64,000 bases of DNA, taken from the NCBI GenBank assembly GCA_012964435.1, contig DTTX01000026.1, positions 62,001 to 126,000 on the forward strand, in the 5' to 3' direction. Below, piece by piece: positions 1 to 10,026 of this stretch. The notes beneath the pieces were generated by a model, which saw only the letters and a list, made by a program, of their open reading frames with translations, had not been told where the DNA came from and made no database searches. The stretch is from Mesonia sp. (lineage in GTDB: Bacteria > Bacteroidota > Bacteroidia > Flavobacteriales > Flavobacteriaceae). Numbering within the stretch: the first letter of the stretch is position 1; every line of letters begins with the position of its first letter. Position numbers and translations under genes: made by a program.

Positions 1-141
1 AGTATTATCGCTCTTGGAGCGATTGCTAATTTTTTACCGTTTTTTGTTTTCTTAAAGAAAAACCAACCCTATCGTTCTCGCGGGGTTTTAATTGCTACGC
101 TAATTGCAGCAGTAACTATTGCTATTTTAAAATTCAGTTAA
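1..141 (+). CDS. C-terminal end of a membrane protein (partial)
   Basis: An open frame runs from the first base to a TAA directly before lpxB. The 46 visible residues contain two hydrophobic stretches separated by a short basic segment (KKNQPYRSR), so this is the C-terminal end of an integral membrane protein with at least two helices. The stop lies one base before the lpxB start, which suggests co-transcription. The family is not recognisable from this fragment; small membrane proteins next to lpxB are common in flavobacteria, but I do not assign a function. Confidence 0.6.
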   Translation, partial: SIIALGAIANFLPFFVFLKKNQPYRSRGVLIATLIAAVTIAILKFS

Positions 142-142
142 G

Positions 143-1264
143 ATGAAATATTACCTCATCGCCGGCGAAGCTTCAGGAGATTTACATGCTTCAAATTTAA
201 TGAAGGCTTTAAAACAAGAAGATCCACAAGCTCAGTTTAGATTTTGGGGCGGCGACCTTATGCAACAACAAGGCGGTGAATTGGTAAAACATTATCGTGA
301 TCTTGCATTTATGGGCTTTGTTGAAGTTTTATTCAACTTAAAAACCATTCTGAAAAATATTAAGATCTGTAAAAAAGATATTGAAGCTTACCAGCCCGAT
401 GTACTCATTTTTATCGATTATCCCGGATTTAATTTTAGAATTGCCGAGTGGGCAAAGCAAAAAGGCTATAAAACACATTATTATATTTCTCCACAAATCT
501 GGGCGTGGAAAGAAAATCGCATCAAAGCCATTAAAAGAGATATTGATGAGATGTATGTGATTCTTCCGTTTGAAAAAGATTTTTACGAGAAAAAACACCA
601 ATTTCCGGTTCATTTTGTAGGTCACCCGTTGCTAGATGCGATCGAAAATCGAAACGATATTTCTTTTGAAGAATTCACTAAATCTCACCAAATCTCTTCA
701 AAACCGATTATCGCTCTACTTCCCGGCAGCAGAAAGCAAGAAATCTCGAAAATGCTAAGCACTATGTTGCAAGTGACCAAAGATTTTGAAAATTACCAAT
801 TTGTGATTGCCGGAGCGCCAAGCCAAGATCAAGAATTTTATGAGCCATTTTTAAAGAAAAGCAACGTTTTTTTAATTATGAATAAAACCTACGACTTGTT
901 AGGTGTTTCTTCTGCAGCCTTGGTCACTTCGGGAACAGCAACTTTAGAAACCGCTTTATTTAATGTTCCTGAAGTAGTTTGTTATAAAGGCAGTAGAATT
1001 TCTTACGAGATCGCCAAGCGCGTGATTAAGCTCGATTATATCTCTTTAGTAAATTTAATTATGGATAAAGAAGTGGTAAAAGAATTGATTCAGCATGAGT
1101 TTAATGTGAAAAATCTTAAAGCTGAACTTTCTAAAATTTTAGATCCTGATCACCGAGCACAATTATTTAGCGATTATAAAGTTTTAAAAGAGAAACTTGG
1201 CGGAAGCGGTGCCAGCAAAAACACCGCTCAACTTATTTATAAAAATTTACAAGCTGATGAATAA
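143..1264 (+). CDS. lpxB: Lipid-A-disaccharide synthase LpxB
   Basis: Glycosyltransferase family 19 enzyme that joins UDP-2,3-diacylglucosamine and lipid X to give lipid A disaccharide at the inner membrane. The 373-residue protein has the normal family length. The N-terminal GEASGD motif (residues 8-13), the FIDYPGFN segment near residue 90, the PQIWAWKENR segment near residue 120 and the LLPGSRKQEI segment near residue 190 are all typical of LpxB. It starts one base after the preceding stop and its own stop overlaps the start of the next gene, so it sits inside a tight operon. Confidence is high. Confidence 0.97.
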   Translation: MKYYLIAGEASGDLHASNLMKALKQEDPQAQFRFWGGDLMQQQGGELVKHYRDLAFMGFVEVLFNLKTILKNIKICKKDIEAYQPDVLIFIDYPGFNFRIAEWAKQKGYKTHYYISPQIWAWKENRIKAIKRDIDEMYVILPFEKDFYEKKHQFPVHFVGHPLLDAIENRNDISFEEFTKSHQISSKPIIALLPGSRKQEISKMLSTMLQVTKDFENYQFVIAGAPSQDQEFYEPFLKKSNVFLIMNKTYDLLGVSSAALVTSGTATLETALFNVPEVVCYKGSRISYEIAKRVIKLDYISLVNLIMDKEVVKELIQHEFNVKNLKAELSKILDPDHRAQLFSDYKVLKEKLGGSGASKNTAQLIYKNLQADE

Positions 1265-1772
1265 ACTACTTTTAGCCTTCGTACTCACTTTTACTTTAGT
1301 TTCCTGCGGAAGTAAAAAAAGAATAGCCGCCAGCTCTCCTGCCAGCGGACCTGTAAAGCAAAGTAGTTCTTACAAATACGATCCAGTACCTGTAGCTACT
1401 CGTGTTGCAGATTACGCCTTAGATTTTCAAGGTACTCGTTACAAATACGGTGGAACCACTAGAAAAGGGATGGATTGCAGCGGACTAGTTTACACTTCAT
1501 TTCTTAGCGAAAATATTCAATTACCAAGAGTTTCTAGAGATATGGCTCGGGAAGGAAGAATGCTCCACGTAAATGAAATAAATGTTGGAGATCTGGTTTT
1601 TTTTCAAACTAATAAAAGCAGAGATGTAATAAATCACGTAGGCTTGGTTGTAGAAATTGTTCCCGGAAGTGTAAATTTTATCCACTCGACCACCTCGCGT
1701 GGCGTTATTGTATCTTCACTCAACGAACGTTATTGGAACAACGCATTTGTAATGGCTAAACGGGTTTTCTAA
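1257..1772 (+). CDS. C40 (NlpC/P60) family peptidase lipoprotein
   Basis: Probable cell-wall peptidase that cleaves peptidoglycan stem peptides. I choose the ATG at 1257, which overlaps the lpxB stop by 8 bases, because it opens a lipoprotein signal peptide with lipobox LVSC (Cys17); a longer frame from 1197 lies inside lpxB. The 171-residue product has the NlpC/P60 core: Cys74 in MDCSGLV, His127 in NHVGLV and His143 in FIHST, matching the Cys-His-His catalytic set. A short Ser/Ala/Pro-rich linker follows the lipid anchor. It is probably attached to a membrane facing the periplasm. Exact substrate unknown. Confidence 0.9.
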   Translation: MNKLLLAFVLTFTLVSCGSKKRIAASSPASGPVKQSSSYKYDPVPVATRVADYALDFQGTRYKYGGTTRKGMDCSGLVYTSFLSENIQLPRVSRDMAREGRMLHVNEINVGDLVFFQTNKSRDVINHVGLVVEIVPGSVNFIHSTTSRGVIVSSLNERYWNNAFVMAKRVF

Positions 1773-1804
1773 ATTCAGGCTTTTTTCATTATCTTTAAAA
1801 GGTA

Positions 1805-3841
1805 ATGAAGTTAGTGAACCATCCTCTTTTATTCATTACCCCACTTTTTATTATCGGTATCGTTTTAGGATTTCAGTATTTGATTTCACTAAATGAAACC
1901 GCTATCGCGTTATGCATTTGCTTTTTTATTTTCACCGCGAGTTATTTCTACGGAAAAACTAAATTACTGCCTCAATTTTCGCACACGATAATTACCGGTT
2001 TTACTATTGTTACTGTGGGTTTTGCGACAACGCAATTTCAACGGATAGAAAATAGAAGTCATCATTACATTCATCAAGATTTAGAAGAAGATGTATTTAT
2101 TGAAGGTGAAATTTTAGAAAAGCTCAAACCAAACCGTTATTACAACAACTATGTTTTAGAGCTGAAAACAATTCAACAAAAATCTGTAGAAGGTGAAGTT
2201 TTATTTTCGATACAAAGAGATACTAGCGAACAAGAATTAGCCGTTGGCGATCACTTACTGCTGAAAGAAAAGCTGACCGATGTATTTGCTCCGCTGAATC
2301 CTTATCAATTTAATTATCAAGATTACCTTAAAAAACGAAAGATCTTTAAACAAGTTCGAAGTAATTCTAAAACGATAAAAGTTCTTAAAAATGAAAAATT
2401 TTCGTTTCAACAAATTGCAGAACGAGCTCGAAAAAAAATTATCGAGCAATTAAATAAAAGCGGTTTAAGCAAAGATCAAATCGACTTAACATCGGCATTA
2501 CTTTTAGGTCAGAAGAAAGAATTGAGCAAAGATATTTATACTAATTTCACCAATGCGGGAGTGGTACATATTTTAGCCGTTTCTGGTTTGCACGTTGGTA
2601 TTATTCTCATATTCCTGAACTTTATATTTCAACCCCTTCGAAAATTTAAATTTGGAAAATGGGCAGCTTATATATTCAGTCTCATTTGTATTTGGGCTTT
2701 TGCGTTATTAGTGGGATTCTCGCCATCGGTTATTCGAGCGGCATTAATGTTCTCTTTTCTTAACGCCGGTTTAATCTTCAATAGAAAAGCATCAACCTTT
2801 AATATGCTTTGCCTTTCGGCTGTTTTGATGCTATTATGGGATGCTTATTTAATCTTTTCTGTCGGCTTTCAAATGAGTTATTTGGCAGTTTTGGGGATTA
2901 TTAGCTTTCAACCACTCATCAAGAAACGCTTCTATATTAAAAACAGAGTTGGCAGGTATTTTTTCGATATTCTTACGGTAAGTTTCTGCGCACAATTAGG
3001 TGTGATCCCGATTAGCATTTTTTACTTTCATCAAATCCCGGGATTGTTCTTAATCGCAAACCTATTGATTATTTCATGGTTAATCTTACTATTGGGCTTT
3101 GGGATTTTAGTGATTATTTTTGCGCTACTTCAAATTGAATTTTCTTTACTTTATGATTTCTACGGAAATTTATTAGACGCGTTACTTTGGATCATTCATC
3201 TTGTTGCCAATAGAGAGAGTTTCCTCTTTAAAAATATCTTTTTCACCTCAAAAATGATGTTAGCTTTCTACGGAGTTATTCTCTGTATTTTTGTTTTCGT
3301 GAAGTATTTTCAGAAAGGATTATTATACTTCATTTTAATTTCAATACTTAGCTTTCAATTGATCTATGCTTTTGAATATTATCAAGTTCATAAAAAAAAT
3401 AAATTCTATATTCTTCATCAAAGCAGAACGACCGTTTTAGCTGAAAAATCTGGCTATCAATTAAACGTTTACACAAAAAACACCTCTAAAATCCAAGAGC
3501 TAAAGTTCCTAGAGAATTTTAAAACTGAATTAGCGATTAAGGATTTGAAAAAACTTCCGCAAAAAAATTTCTACGGAATTAATGAAACTGAAAATTTATT
3601 GGTGATCGATAGTTTAGGAGTTTACGAGATCCCTAAAAACACAAAAGCTGACTATATTTTACTGAGTAATTCCCCAAAAATAAATTTAGATCGAGTGCTT
3701 GAAAGTCTAAAAACTCAACAAATTATTGTCGATGGCAGCAATTATTTCTCGTACGTAAAACGCTGGGAAGAAACTTGTATAAAAAAGAAAGTCCCTTTTC
3801 ACTTCACAGGCAAAAAGGGAGCTTTCATCATTGATCATTGA
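1805..3841 (+). CDS. comEC: ComEC/Rec2-family competence membrane protein
   Basis: Polytopic membrane protein of the ComEC/Rec2 family, the inner-membrane channel for single-stranded DNA in natural transformation. The 678-residue product has N-terminal helices, a soluble OB-like (DUF4131) region at roughly residues 70-200, and a helical competence domain at about residues 230-520 including the hallmark AVSGLHVG near residue 257. The C-terminal 140 residues are soluble, but the metal-binding HxHxDH of the metallo-beta-lactamase domain found in longer ComEC proteins is absent. Short forms of this kind occur in Bacteroidota. It follows the C40 gene by 32 bases and is probably the last gene of the operon. 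Confidence 0.88.
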   Translation: MKLVNHPLLFITPLFIIGIVLGFQYLISLNETAIALCICFFIFTASYFYGKTKLLPQFSHTIITGFTIVTVGFATTQFQRIENRSHHYIHQDLEEDVFIEGEILEKLKPNRYYNNYVLELKTIQQKSVEGEVLFSIQRDTSEQELAVGDHLLLKEKLTDVFAPLNPYQFNYQDYLKKRKIFKQVRSNSKTIKVLKNEKFSFQQIAERARKKIIEQLNKSGLSKDQIDLTSALLLGQKKELSKDIYTNFTNAGVVHILAVSGLHVGIILIFLNFIFQPLRKFKFGKWAAYIFSLICIWAFALLVGFSPSVIRAALMFSFLNAGLIFNRKASTFNMLCLSAVLMLLWDAYLIFSVGFQMSYLAVLGIISFQPLIKKRFYIKNRVGRYFFDILTVSFCAQLGVIPISIFYFHQIPGLFLIANLLIISWLILLLGFGILVIIFALLQIEFSLLYDFYGNLLDALLWIIHLVANRESFLFKNIFFTSKMMLAFYGVILCIFVFVKYFQKGLLYFILISILSFQLIYAFEYYQVHKKNKFYILHQSRTTVLAEKSGYQLNVYTKNTSKIQELKFLENFKTELAIKDLKKLPQKNFYGINETENLLVIDSLGVYEIPKNTKADYILLSNSPKINLDRVLESLKTQQIIVDGSNYFSYVKRWEETCIKKKVPFHFTGKKGAFIIDH

Positions 3842-3877
3842 ACATCTTAGCACATTTTCAACATCAAAATTTTTATA

Positions 3878-4417
3878 TTATTCAAATGAACCTTCGAAGT
3901 TGGCTTCATATTCTTTCCAAGCTTCGGCGGTCGTTAAGTCTTTGTAATCATCGTTAGCGATCATTTTCAAATAGATCTCTAGATCTTTGGGGGTGTGATA
4001 ACCGGTAATCGGCGCAATAACGTCAGATTTCTCATCGAAAAACACCATACTCGGATATCCTGAAACTTTTAGCGCATGAGCAAATAAATGCTGAGCGTTT
4101 CTGCCTTTACGATCGGGATCGTGATTAGGATTGGTATACACGAAATCTTGATAATCGATCTCTTCGGTACCTTCAGCATCAAACTTTACAGCGTAAAAGT
4201 TTTCATTGATAAACTCAACCACATCTTCGTTATGAAAGGTGTTCTTATCTAATAACTTGCAAGGACCGCACCAAGTAGTGTACACATCCATAAAAATTTT
4301 CTTTGGCTCCTTTTTTTGTGCAGCCAAAGCTTCATTCATACTCATCCACTCAATTTCCTGGGCGCTAACAGTTAGTGTCGCTATCAGGAAGACTATGGTA
4401 AATAAACTTTTTTTCAT
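3878..4417 (-). CDS. Exported thioredoxin-fold protein with CGPC motif
   Basis: A signal peptide (cleavage about residue 20 after SAQ) is followed by a thioredoxin-like domain with WCGPC at residues 49-53. Probable periplasmic thiol-disulfide reductase or isomerase; the total length of 179 residues fits the thioredoxin family proteins of flavobacteria that carry a C-terminal helical tail. The cis-proline region appears as SGYPSMVFFD. It lies 68 bases downstream of the POT transporter gene on the same strand, so it may be the last gene of the peptide-utilisation operon, although no functional link is proven. Substrate unknown. Confidence 0.85.
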   Translation of the reverse strand: MKKSLFTIVFLIATLTVSAQEIEWMSMNEALAAQKKEPKKIFMDVYTTWCGPCKLLDKNTFHNEDVVEFINENFYAVKFDAEGTEEIDYQDFVYTNPNHDPDRKGRNAQHLFAHALKVSGYPSMVFFDEKSDVIAPITGYHTPKDLEIYLKMIANDDYKDLTTAEAWKEYEANFEGSFE

Positions 4418-4485
4418 ATTTAAAAGATTTCAAAAACCGTTCCAAGCCAGTTCTTTATTAATCAACGATTTGAACTTTAACTTTA

Positions 4486-6057
4486 TTATCGAACGCCGTG
4501 CATTAGTTTTTTCATCACCGGATTAATAAGAATTAAAAGTACACCTGCACCGGCAGGAACAATGGTGAAAATTAAAAAGAATGTCATTAAAGAGTATTCG
4601 GCAGTGATTTTGTCGATCATACCACCTAATTTTCCTGCTGAAAAGTTTCCTATAAAAATTGCTAAGTACCAAATACCAAACATCATTCCGATGAGTTTAG
4701 CAGGCACTAATTTGCTTACATAAGATAAACCTACCGGAGAAATACATAGCTCGCCTAATGTGTGGAAAAGATAAGCAAAGATCAACCAGATCATACTCAC
4801 CGCCGCGGTTTCTGCTCCTTGTGGTATAGATTGTGAACCAAATGCCAAAAAGCCGAAACCTGCGCCTAATAAAATTAACCCAACTCCAAACTTCATTGCT
4901 GCGGAAGGATTGTATTTACTTTCCCAGATTTTAGAAAATAATGGCGCTAGCGTGATAATGAATAATGAATTTAAAATACCGAACCAAGATGCCGGAACTT
5001 CTGCAGAATCTGAATTAAACTCTCGATAAAGCATCCAAATCACTATTCCCCAAATTATTAAAAAGCTAAAACCTAAAATCGTGTTAGATAGTGTTATTCT
5101 TGAAAATGTTTGCACAAAGAGTTTAAAGATTACCCAAGTAATAACCGCAAGTGGTATTACGGTAATTAAAGTATTTACAATTTTAAATATGTCTGCTGAA
5201 CCTCCTTCTAATATACGATTGGTATAGTTATTTGCAAAAATCGTCATTGATCCTCCGGCTTGCTCAAAAGCGGCCCAAAAGAAAATAGTAAAGAAGGCTA
5301 AGATCCCAACAACAATATATCGATCACGTTGTACTTTTGAAGGAACGTGCGCTTCTTTTACATCTACTCCCTTTTCGTGAGATTTATGTTCCTCAGCTTC
5401 CAATTCTTTCTCGTGTAAATCTTCTTTAGGTGAAAGTCCTACTTTTTCAAATAAAGGTCTACCAAACCAAAACTGAAGCATTCCTAAAAACATAAAAATT
5501 CCGGCTAAACCAAAACCCCAGCTCCAACTTACTTTTTCACCTACATAACCACACAACATGATTCCTAGAAAAGCACCCGCGTTTACTCCCATATAAAAAA
5601 TGGTAAACGCTCCATCTTTCTTTTCTTGATGCTTATCGTACAAACCACTCACAATCGAGGTTACATTAGGCTTAAAAAGTCCGTTTCCTAAAATTAAACA
5701 GGTTAAACCAATATATAATGAAGTGGGAGTTTCAATGGCCATGGAGGCGTGACCTAAAGTCATAATTAATGCTCCTAATGCTACAGCTTTTTGATAGCCC
5801 AAAAACTTATCGGCAATTAAACCACCAAAAATTGGAGTTAAATATACTAAACCTGTATAAATACCATATAAACCTAAGGCCTCTTCGTTACTCCAACCCC
5901 AACCACCATCGATCATTGCAGTTGTTAAGAATAATACCAATAAGGCACGCATTCCGTAATAACTGAAACGTTCCCACATTTCAGTAAAGAATAAAACATA
6001 TAAACTTGGCTTATGCCCCAGTAAACTAAATTCTGATGTATTTTTAGTTGCTTCCAT
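4486..6057 (-). CDS. POT/PTR2-family proton-coupled peptide transporter (copy 2)
   Basis: Major-facilitator protein of the proton-dependent oligopeptide transporter (POT/PTR2) family that imports di- and tripeptides across the inner membrane. The 523-residue product has the diagnostic ExxERFSYYG motif in helix 1 (EMWERFSYYG near residue 26) and about 12-14 hydrophobic segments, with a charged, His-rich cytoplasmic loop near residues 205-245. It starts 20 bases after the stop of a second POT gene (6078-7628), from which it differs considerably in sequence, so the duplication is old. Different peptide preferences for the two copies are an inference. Confidence 0.93.
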   Translation of the reverse strand: MEATKNTSEFSLLGHKPSLYVLFFTEMWERFSYYGMRALLVLFLTTAMIDGGWGWSNEEALGLYGIYTGLVYLTPIFGGLIADKFLGYQKAVALGALIMTLGHASMAIETPTSLYIGLTCLILGNGLFKPNVTSIVSGLYDKHQEKKDGAFTIFYMGVNAGAFLGIMLCGYVGEKVSWSWGFGLAGIFMFLGMLQFWFGRPLFEKVGLSPKEDLHEKELEAEEHKSHEKGVDVKEAHVPSKVQRDRYIVVGILAFFTIFFWAAFEQAGGSMTIFANNYTNRILEGGSADIFKIVNTLITVIPLAVITWVIFKLFVQTFSRITLSNTILGFSFLIIWGIVIWMLYREFNSDSAEVPASWFGILNSLFIITLAPLFSKIWESKYNPSAAMKFGVGLILLGAGFGFLAFGSQSIPQGAETAAVSMIWLIFAYLFHTLGELCISPVGLSYVSKLVPAKLIGMMFGIWYLAIFIGNFSAGKLGGMIDKITAEYSLMTFFLIFTIVPAGAGVLLILINPVMKKLMHGVR

Positions 6058-6077
6058 TAATTTTTAAAAATCAATAA

Positions 6078-7628
6078 TTAAATATTTTCTTCTATTTCGT
6101 AGGGTTCGTTGTCTTCCACATCATCTAACTTTCGCTCTTTATCTTCAGCTCCGTGAGTTAAACGTTTCAATGGTTTTAAGATCGCAATTACCAATAAACC
6201 GAAGATCACGGTGAAAATGGTAATTCCTAAGAAAATGGTTTGTTCTCCCACTTCTTCTGAACCTTCACCTAACAGACCAGCCACTTTATTACCTAAACCT
6301 GTTGCAGCAAAATAAACTCCCATCATTAAAGAAGCATATCTTACCGGTGCTAATTTGGTAATGAACGATAAAGCTACCGGTGAAGCACAAAGTTCTCCCA
6401 ACGTATGAAATAAATAGGCTAAAACTAACCAATACATTGCAGAGCTACCTTCACTTTCAAACTCCATTGCGGCAAATACCATAAATACAAAACCAAGACC
6501 CATCACGATCACACCAACCGCCATTTTAAATAGAGATGAAGCTTCGTGACCTTTTAGTTTTCTTTTAGCCCAAAAACCTGCTACGATCGTTGCAAAGATG
6601 ATAATGAATGCTGCATTTAAACCTTGAAACATCGCTGCCGGAATTTCATAACCTAATAAAACGCGATCTGTTTTTTCTTGGGTATAAATATTCATTAAAC
6701 CACCCGCTTGCTCGAATGCTCCCCAGAATACGATCACAATTAAAAATGAAAGTAATAAGACTAAGTATCTGTCTTTATTCACTTTCAATTCTAAATCTTT
6801 ATAGATCATCATCATTAAAGCGGTAATTGCTGAAAGGAAAATAAATAACAGTCCGTAAGACCAACCTAACTCGTACCAACCATACGCCGAAAACGCTAAT
6901 AAAATAGCCGTCACTCCTAATTGAACCGGAGACTTAAAAAGATCTTTATATAAATCTGGAATAGAAACCTCGTTTGGGTCTTTTTCTGTTGCTTGATTAC
7001 CGACATGGGTCAAGAACTTTTGCCCCCAGATATATACCACTAAGCCTATGATCATTGCAATACCGGCTAAACCAAAACCGTAATGCCAACCATATTCTTT
7101 AGCTACGATCGCTACAGAAGTGGTTGCTAATAAAGAACCGAGATTAATACCAATATAAAATATACTAAAACCTTTATCTCTTCGAATATCTCCTTCTTGA
7201 TACAAACCTCCTACTAAAGTAGAAACGTTGGGTTTAAGCAAACCAACACCTAATACTACTAAGCCTAAACCGGTATAGAATGCCCAGTCTTGTTCGATAG
7301 CTAAAACACCGTGACCAAAACATAGAATAATTGCACCATATAATACCGATTTTTTCTGACCAATGAGTTTATCGGCGATCATCCCTCCCGGGATCGACAT
7401 TACATAGACCAACATCGTGTACCAACCATAAAGCGCTAAAGCTTCTCCTTTATCCCAACCTAAACCGGGATTGGCTTCTGTAGTTTTTGCTACCATATAA
7501 AGGGTTAAGATGGCTCGCATTCCGTAGTAACTGAAACGCTCCCACATTTCGGTTAAAAACAAAATATAAAGTCCTACCGGATGCCCAAAAAGCTCTCTTT
7601 TATGAGCAGGTACTGTTTGTGATGTCAT
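6078..7628 (-). CDS. POT/PTR2-family proton-coupled peptide transporter (copy 1)
   Basis: POT/PTR2-family peptide symporter of 516 residues. The EMWERFSYYG motif is present near residue 28, and the helix pattern matches the family; the C-terminal tail is acidic (residues about 490-516). It starts 18 bases after the DPP-IV gene stop and is followed 20 bases later by a second POT gene, giving the order peptidase-transporter-transporter. This context supports import of dipeptides released by the peptidase. A divergent tandem POT pair next to S9 peptidases is plausible for a protein-degrading marine flavobacterium. Confidence 0.93.
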   Translation of the reverse strand: MTSQTVPAHKRELFGHPVGLYILFLTEMWERFSYYGMRAILTLYMVAKTTEANPGLGWDKGEALALYGWYTMLVYVMSIPGGMIADKLIGQKKSVLYGAIILCFGHGVLAIEQDWAFYTGLGLVVLGVGLLKPNVSTLVGGLYQEGDIRRDKGFSIFYIGINLGSLLATTSVAIVAKEYGWHYGFGLAGIAMIIGLVVYIWGQKFLTHVGNQATEKDPNEVSIPDLYKDLFKSPVQLGVTAILLAFSAYGWYELGWSYGLLFIFLSAITALMMMIYKDLELKVNKDRYLVLLLSFLIVIVFWGAFEQAGGLMNIYTQEKTDRVLLGYEIPAAMFQGLNAAFIIIFATIVAGFWAKRKLKGHEASSLFKMAVGVIVMGLGFVFMVFAAMEFESEGSSAMYWLVLAYLFHTLGELCASPVALSFITKLAPVRYASLMMGVYFAATGLGNKVAGLLGEGSEEVGEQTIFLGITIFTVIFGLLVIAILKPLKRLTHGAEDKERKLDDVEDNEPYEIEENI

Positions 7629-7646
7629 ATTTTAGGGTTTATGATA

Positions 7647-9824
7647 TTATAAATTTTCTTTAATGAAGTTGGTCATTTTTGTGTAGAGATGAAGCCTTGT
7701 ATTCCCTCCGTAAATACCGTGATTTTTATCAGGATAAATTGCCCAGTCAAATTGTTTATTGGCTTGCACTAAAGCTTCTACCATTTGCATCGTGTTTTGC
7801 ACATGAACATTATCGTCACCACTACCGTGAATTAATAAGAAATCTCCTTTTAAACCTTCTACGTGATTGATCGGTGAATTGTTATCGTAACCAGAAGCAT
7901 TTTCTTGTGGAGTAGTCATATATCTTTCGGTATAAATGCTGTCGTAAAATCTCCAGCTGGTTACCGGCGCTACTGCAATTGCCATTGAGAAAGTATCGTT
8001 TCCTTGGAATATACAGTTCGAAGACATAAAACCTCCGTAACTCCAGCCCCAAATCCCAATTCTATCGGCATCGATATAAGCTCTTTCGCCTAATTTTTTA
8101 GCGGCGTCGATCTGGTCTTCCACCTCAAATTTACCAAGTTCTTTTTGCGTGACTTTCTTAAAGTCTGCTCCTTTAAAACCGGTACCTCGACCATCTACAC
8201 AAGCCACAATATATCCTTGTTGTGCTAATAATTGATACCAATAATCGTTCGAGCTATTAAAAGTGTTTGAAACCGACTGTGAACCCGGACCTGAATATTG
8301 GTACATAAACAACGGATACTTTTTTGTTTCATCGAAATCTTGTGGCTTGATCATCCACATATTTAACTCGTTTCCGTTTACTTCAATGGTTGAAAATTCT
8401 TTTTTAGAGAAATTATAAGGTTTCAATTTTTCTAATAAAGCCTTATTGTCTTTAATATCTCTTACTTTTTTTCCGTTTCTAGCTTTGTGAAGTGTAAACT
8501 CGTACGGAGTTGTAGCGCTGGTGTAAGAATTGATAAAATACGTAAAGTCTGCACTAAAATCGGCATCGTTCGTTCCGCGCTTTTGCGTTAACTGCACTTT
8601 GTTTTTACCATTAGCTCTAACTGAAAACACATCACGGTTAATGCTTCCGTTTTCTGTGCTTTGAAAGTAAATTCTTCCGGTTTTAGCATCGAAGCCATAA
8701 TATTGAGTTACTTCCCAATTTCCTTCAGTTACTTGATCTAATAATTTTCCGGTTTTGCTGTAATGGTAAATATGGTTCCACCCGTCTTTTTCGCTGGTCC
8801 AAATAAAACTATTATCGTTTAAAAATGTAAGGTTATCGGTTACATCTACGTAAGCTTCATCGGTTTCATTTAAAACAACTTCAGCAGTATTTTTTTCAGC
8901 ATTCACAAAAATTAAATCCAAATTGTTTTGGTGTCTATTCATTGCTTGCACGCTTAACACTTCAGGATTGTTAGTCCATTTAATTCTTGGGATGTATTCG
9001 TAAGATTTTTCTAAGTTAACTTCGGAAGTATTTCCAGCCTCAAGATCGTATAAATGAAGCGTCACTTCTGAATTTTTCTCGCCGGCTTTAGGATATTTAA
9101 ATATATCTTGCGTCGGGTATAATTGCTGACCGTAAGTACCGTACATATCCATAGAGAATTCTGGCACTTCTGTTTCATCGAAACGTAAAAAAGCGATTTT
9201 ATCTCCGTCTTTATTCCAATCAAAAGCTCTTACAAAAGCAAATTCTTCTTCGTAAACCCAATCGGTAACTCCGTTAATAATTTCATTATCTTTTCCGTCT
9301 GAAGTTACTTGTGTAGTTTCACCAGAACTAAGATCTTTTATATAAATATTGTTTTCAAAAACGTAAGCTACTTTGCTTGCGTCGGGGGAAAAAGTTGGTT
9401 CCTGAATTCTCTCTTCAGAAATCTGCGTTAATTTTTCAGAAGAAAAATCGTAAACATAATAAACTCCGGTAGTCGAGCGTCTAAAAATTGACTGTACTTG
9501 CGTAGAAAGAATCACTTTACTTTCATTCTCGCTCAAAGTATAATCTTGAAAAAAGTCTAAACCTTCGATATCGGCAGAACTAATTAAAGTTCTTGTTTTT
9601 TCACCGGTTTCGTAACTATACACATCTACATTCATCGTTCTTGTAGCGCGATCGAAGTTTCTCACCGCATACTCTTCGCCATTATTTAGCGAACGTAACG
9701 ACTGTAAGTATTCTTGTCTAAACTCACCGCCCCAAATTTCTTCTAGTGTAACTTCTTTATTTTGAGCATTTATAAAACTGGTAGCGACTAAAAAAGCAGC
9801 TACAAACAAATGTTGTAATTTCAT
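7647..9824 (-). CDS. S9 family dipeptidyl peptidase IV
   Basis: Secreted serine peptidase that removes X-Pro/X-Ala dipeptides from peptide N termini. A signal peptide (residues 1-20, ending INAQ) precedes an eight-bladed beta-propeller (DPP-IV N-terminal domain, residues about 90-440) and an alpha/beta-hydrolase domain. The nucleophile is Ser595 in GWSYGG, the acid lies in GSGDDNVH near residue 670 and the histidine is His702 in DKNHGIYGG. The substrate-binding double Glu is visible as YEEEFAF. Length (725) is normal. It is the first gene of an operon with two POT transporters, which could take up the released dipeptides. Confidence 0.95.
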   Translation of the reverse strand: MKLQHLFVAAFLVATSFINAQNKEVTLEEIWGGEFRQEYLQSLRSLNNGEEYAVRNFDRATRTMNVDVYSYETGEKTRTLISSADIEGLDFFQDYTLSENESKVILSTQVQSIFRRSTTGVYYVYDFSSEKLTQISEERIQEPTFSPDASKVAYVFENNIYIKDLSSGETTQVTSDGKDNEIINGVTDWVYEEEFAFVRAFDWNKDGDKIAFLRFDETEVPEFSMDMYGTYGQQLYPTQDIFKYPKAGEKNSEVTLHLYDLEAGNTSEVNLEKSYEYIPRIKWTNNPEVLSVQAMNRHQNNLDLIFVNAEKNTAEVVLNETDEAYVDVTDNLTFLNDNSFIWTSEKDGWNHIYHYSKTGKLLDQVTEGNWEVTQYYGFDAKTGRIYFQSTENGSINRDVFSVRANGKNKVQLTQKRGTNDADFSADFTYFINSYTSATTPYEFTLHKARNGKKVRDIKDNKALLEKLKPYNFSKKEFSTIEVNGNELNMWMIKPQDFDETKKYPLFMYQYSGPGSQSVSNTFNSSNDYWYQLLAQQGYIVACVDGRGTGFKGADFKKVTQKELGKFEVEDQIDAAKKLGERAYIDADRIGIWGWSYGGFMSSNCIFQGNDTFSMAIAVAPVTSWRFYDSIYTERYMTTPQENASGYDNNSPINHVEGLKGDFLLIHGSGDDNVHVQNTMQMVEALVQANKQFDWAIYPDKNHGIYGGNTRLHLYTKMTNFIKENL

Positions 9825-9991
9825 ATTTTATAGAGAATTCAATTTTTGAAGGTCAAGTTTACTAAAAAATCGCCAAAAAATAGGCAATATACATGTTAAA
9901 TACTAAGGTTTTGTTAAAGAGATTCAGTGATATTGAGTAACTAATCAATAGTTTCTAAGCAGAACTATTCTGCAATTTTAAACCTGAATTG

Positions 9992-9999
9992 TATCTTTG
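9992..9999 (+). promoter_or_regulatory. Candidate -7 promoter box for the HMG-CoA reductase gene
   Basis: TATCTTTG matches the Bacteroidota -7 consensus TAnnTTTG and lies 27 bases before the start codon. No clear -33 TTG is seen about 20 bases upstream, so this is a single-element prediction. The rest of the 202-base divergent gap 9825-10026 shows nothing else I can support. Confidence 0.45.
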
Positions 10000-10026
10000 C
10001 GACTTCAATTTGAATAACTAAAACTC

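Noticed and set aside
338..625. 95-codon minus-strand ORF inside lpxB
   Set aside because: It lies fully inside a well-supported gene in another frame, and its product shows no domain or start context.
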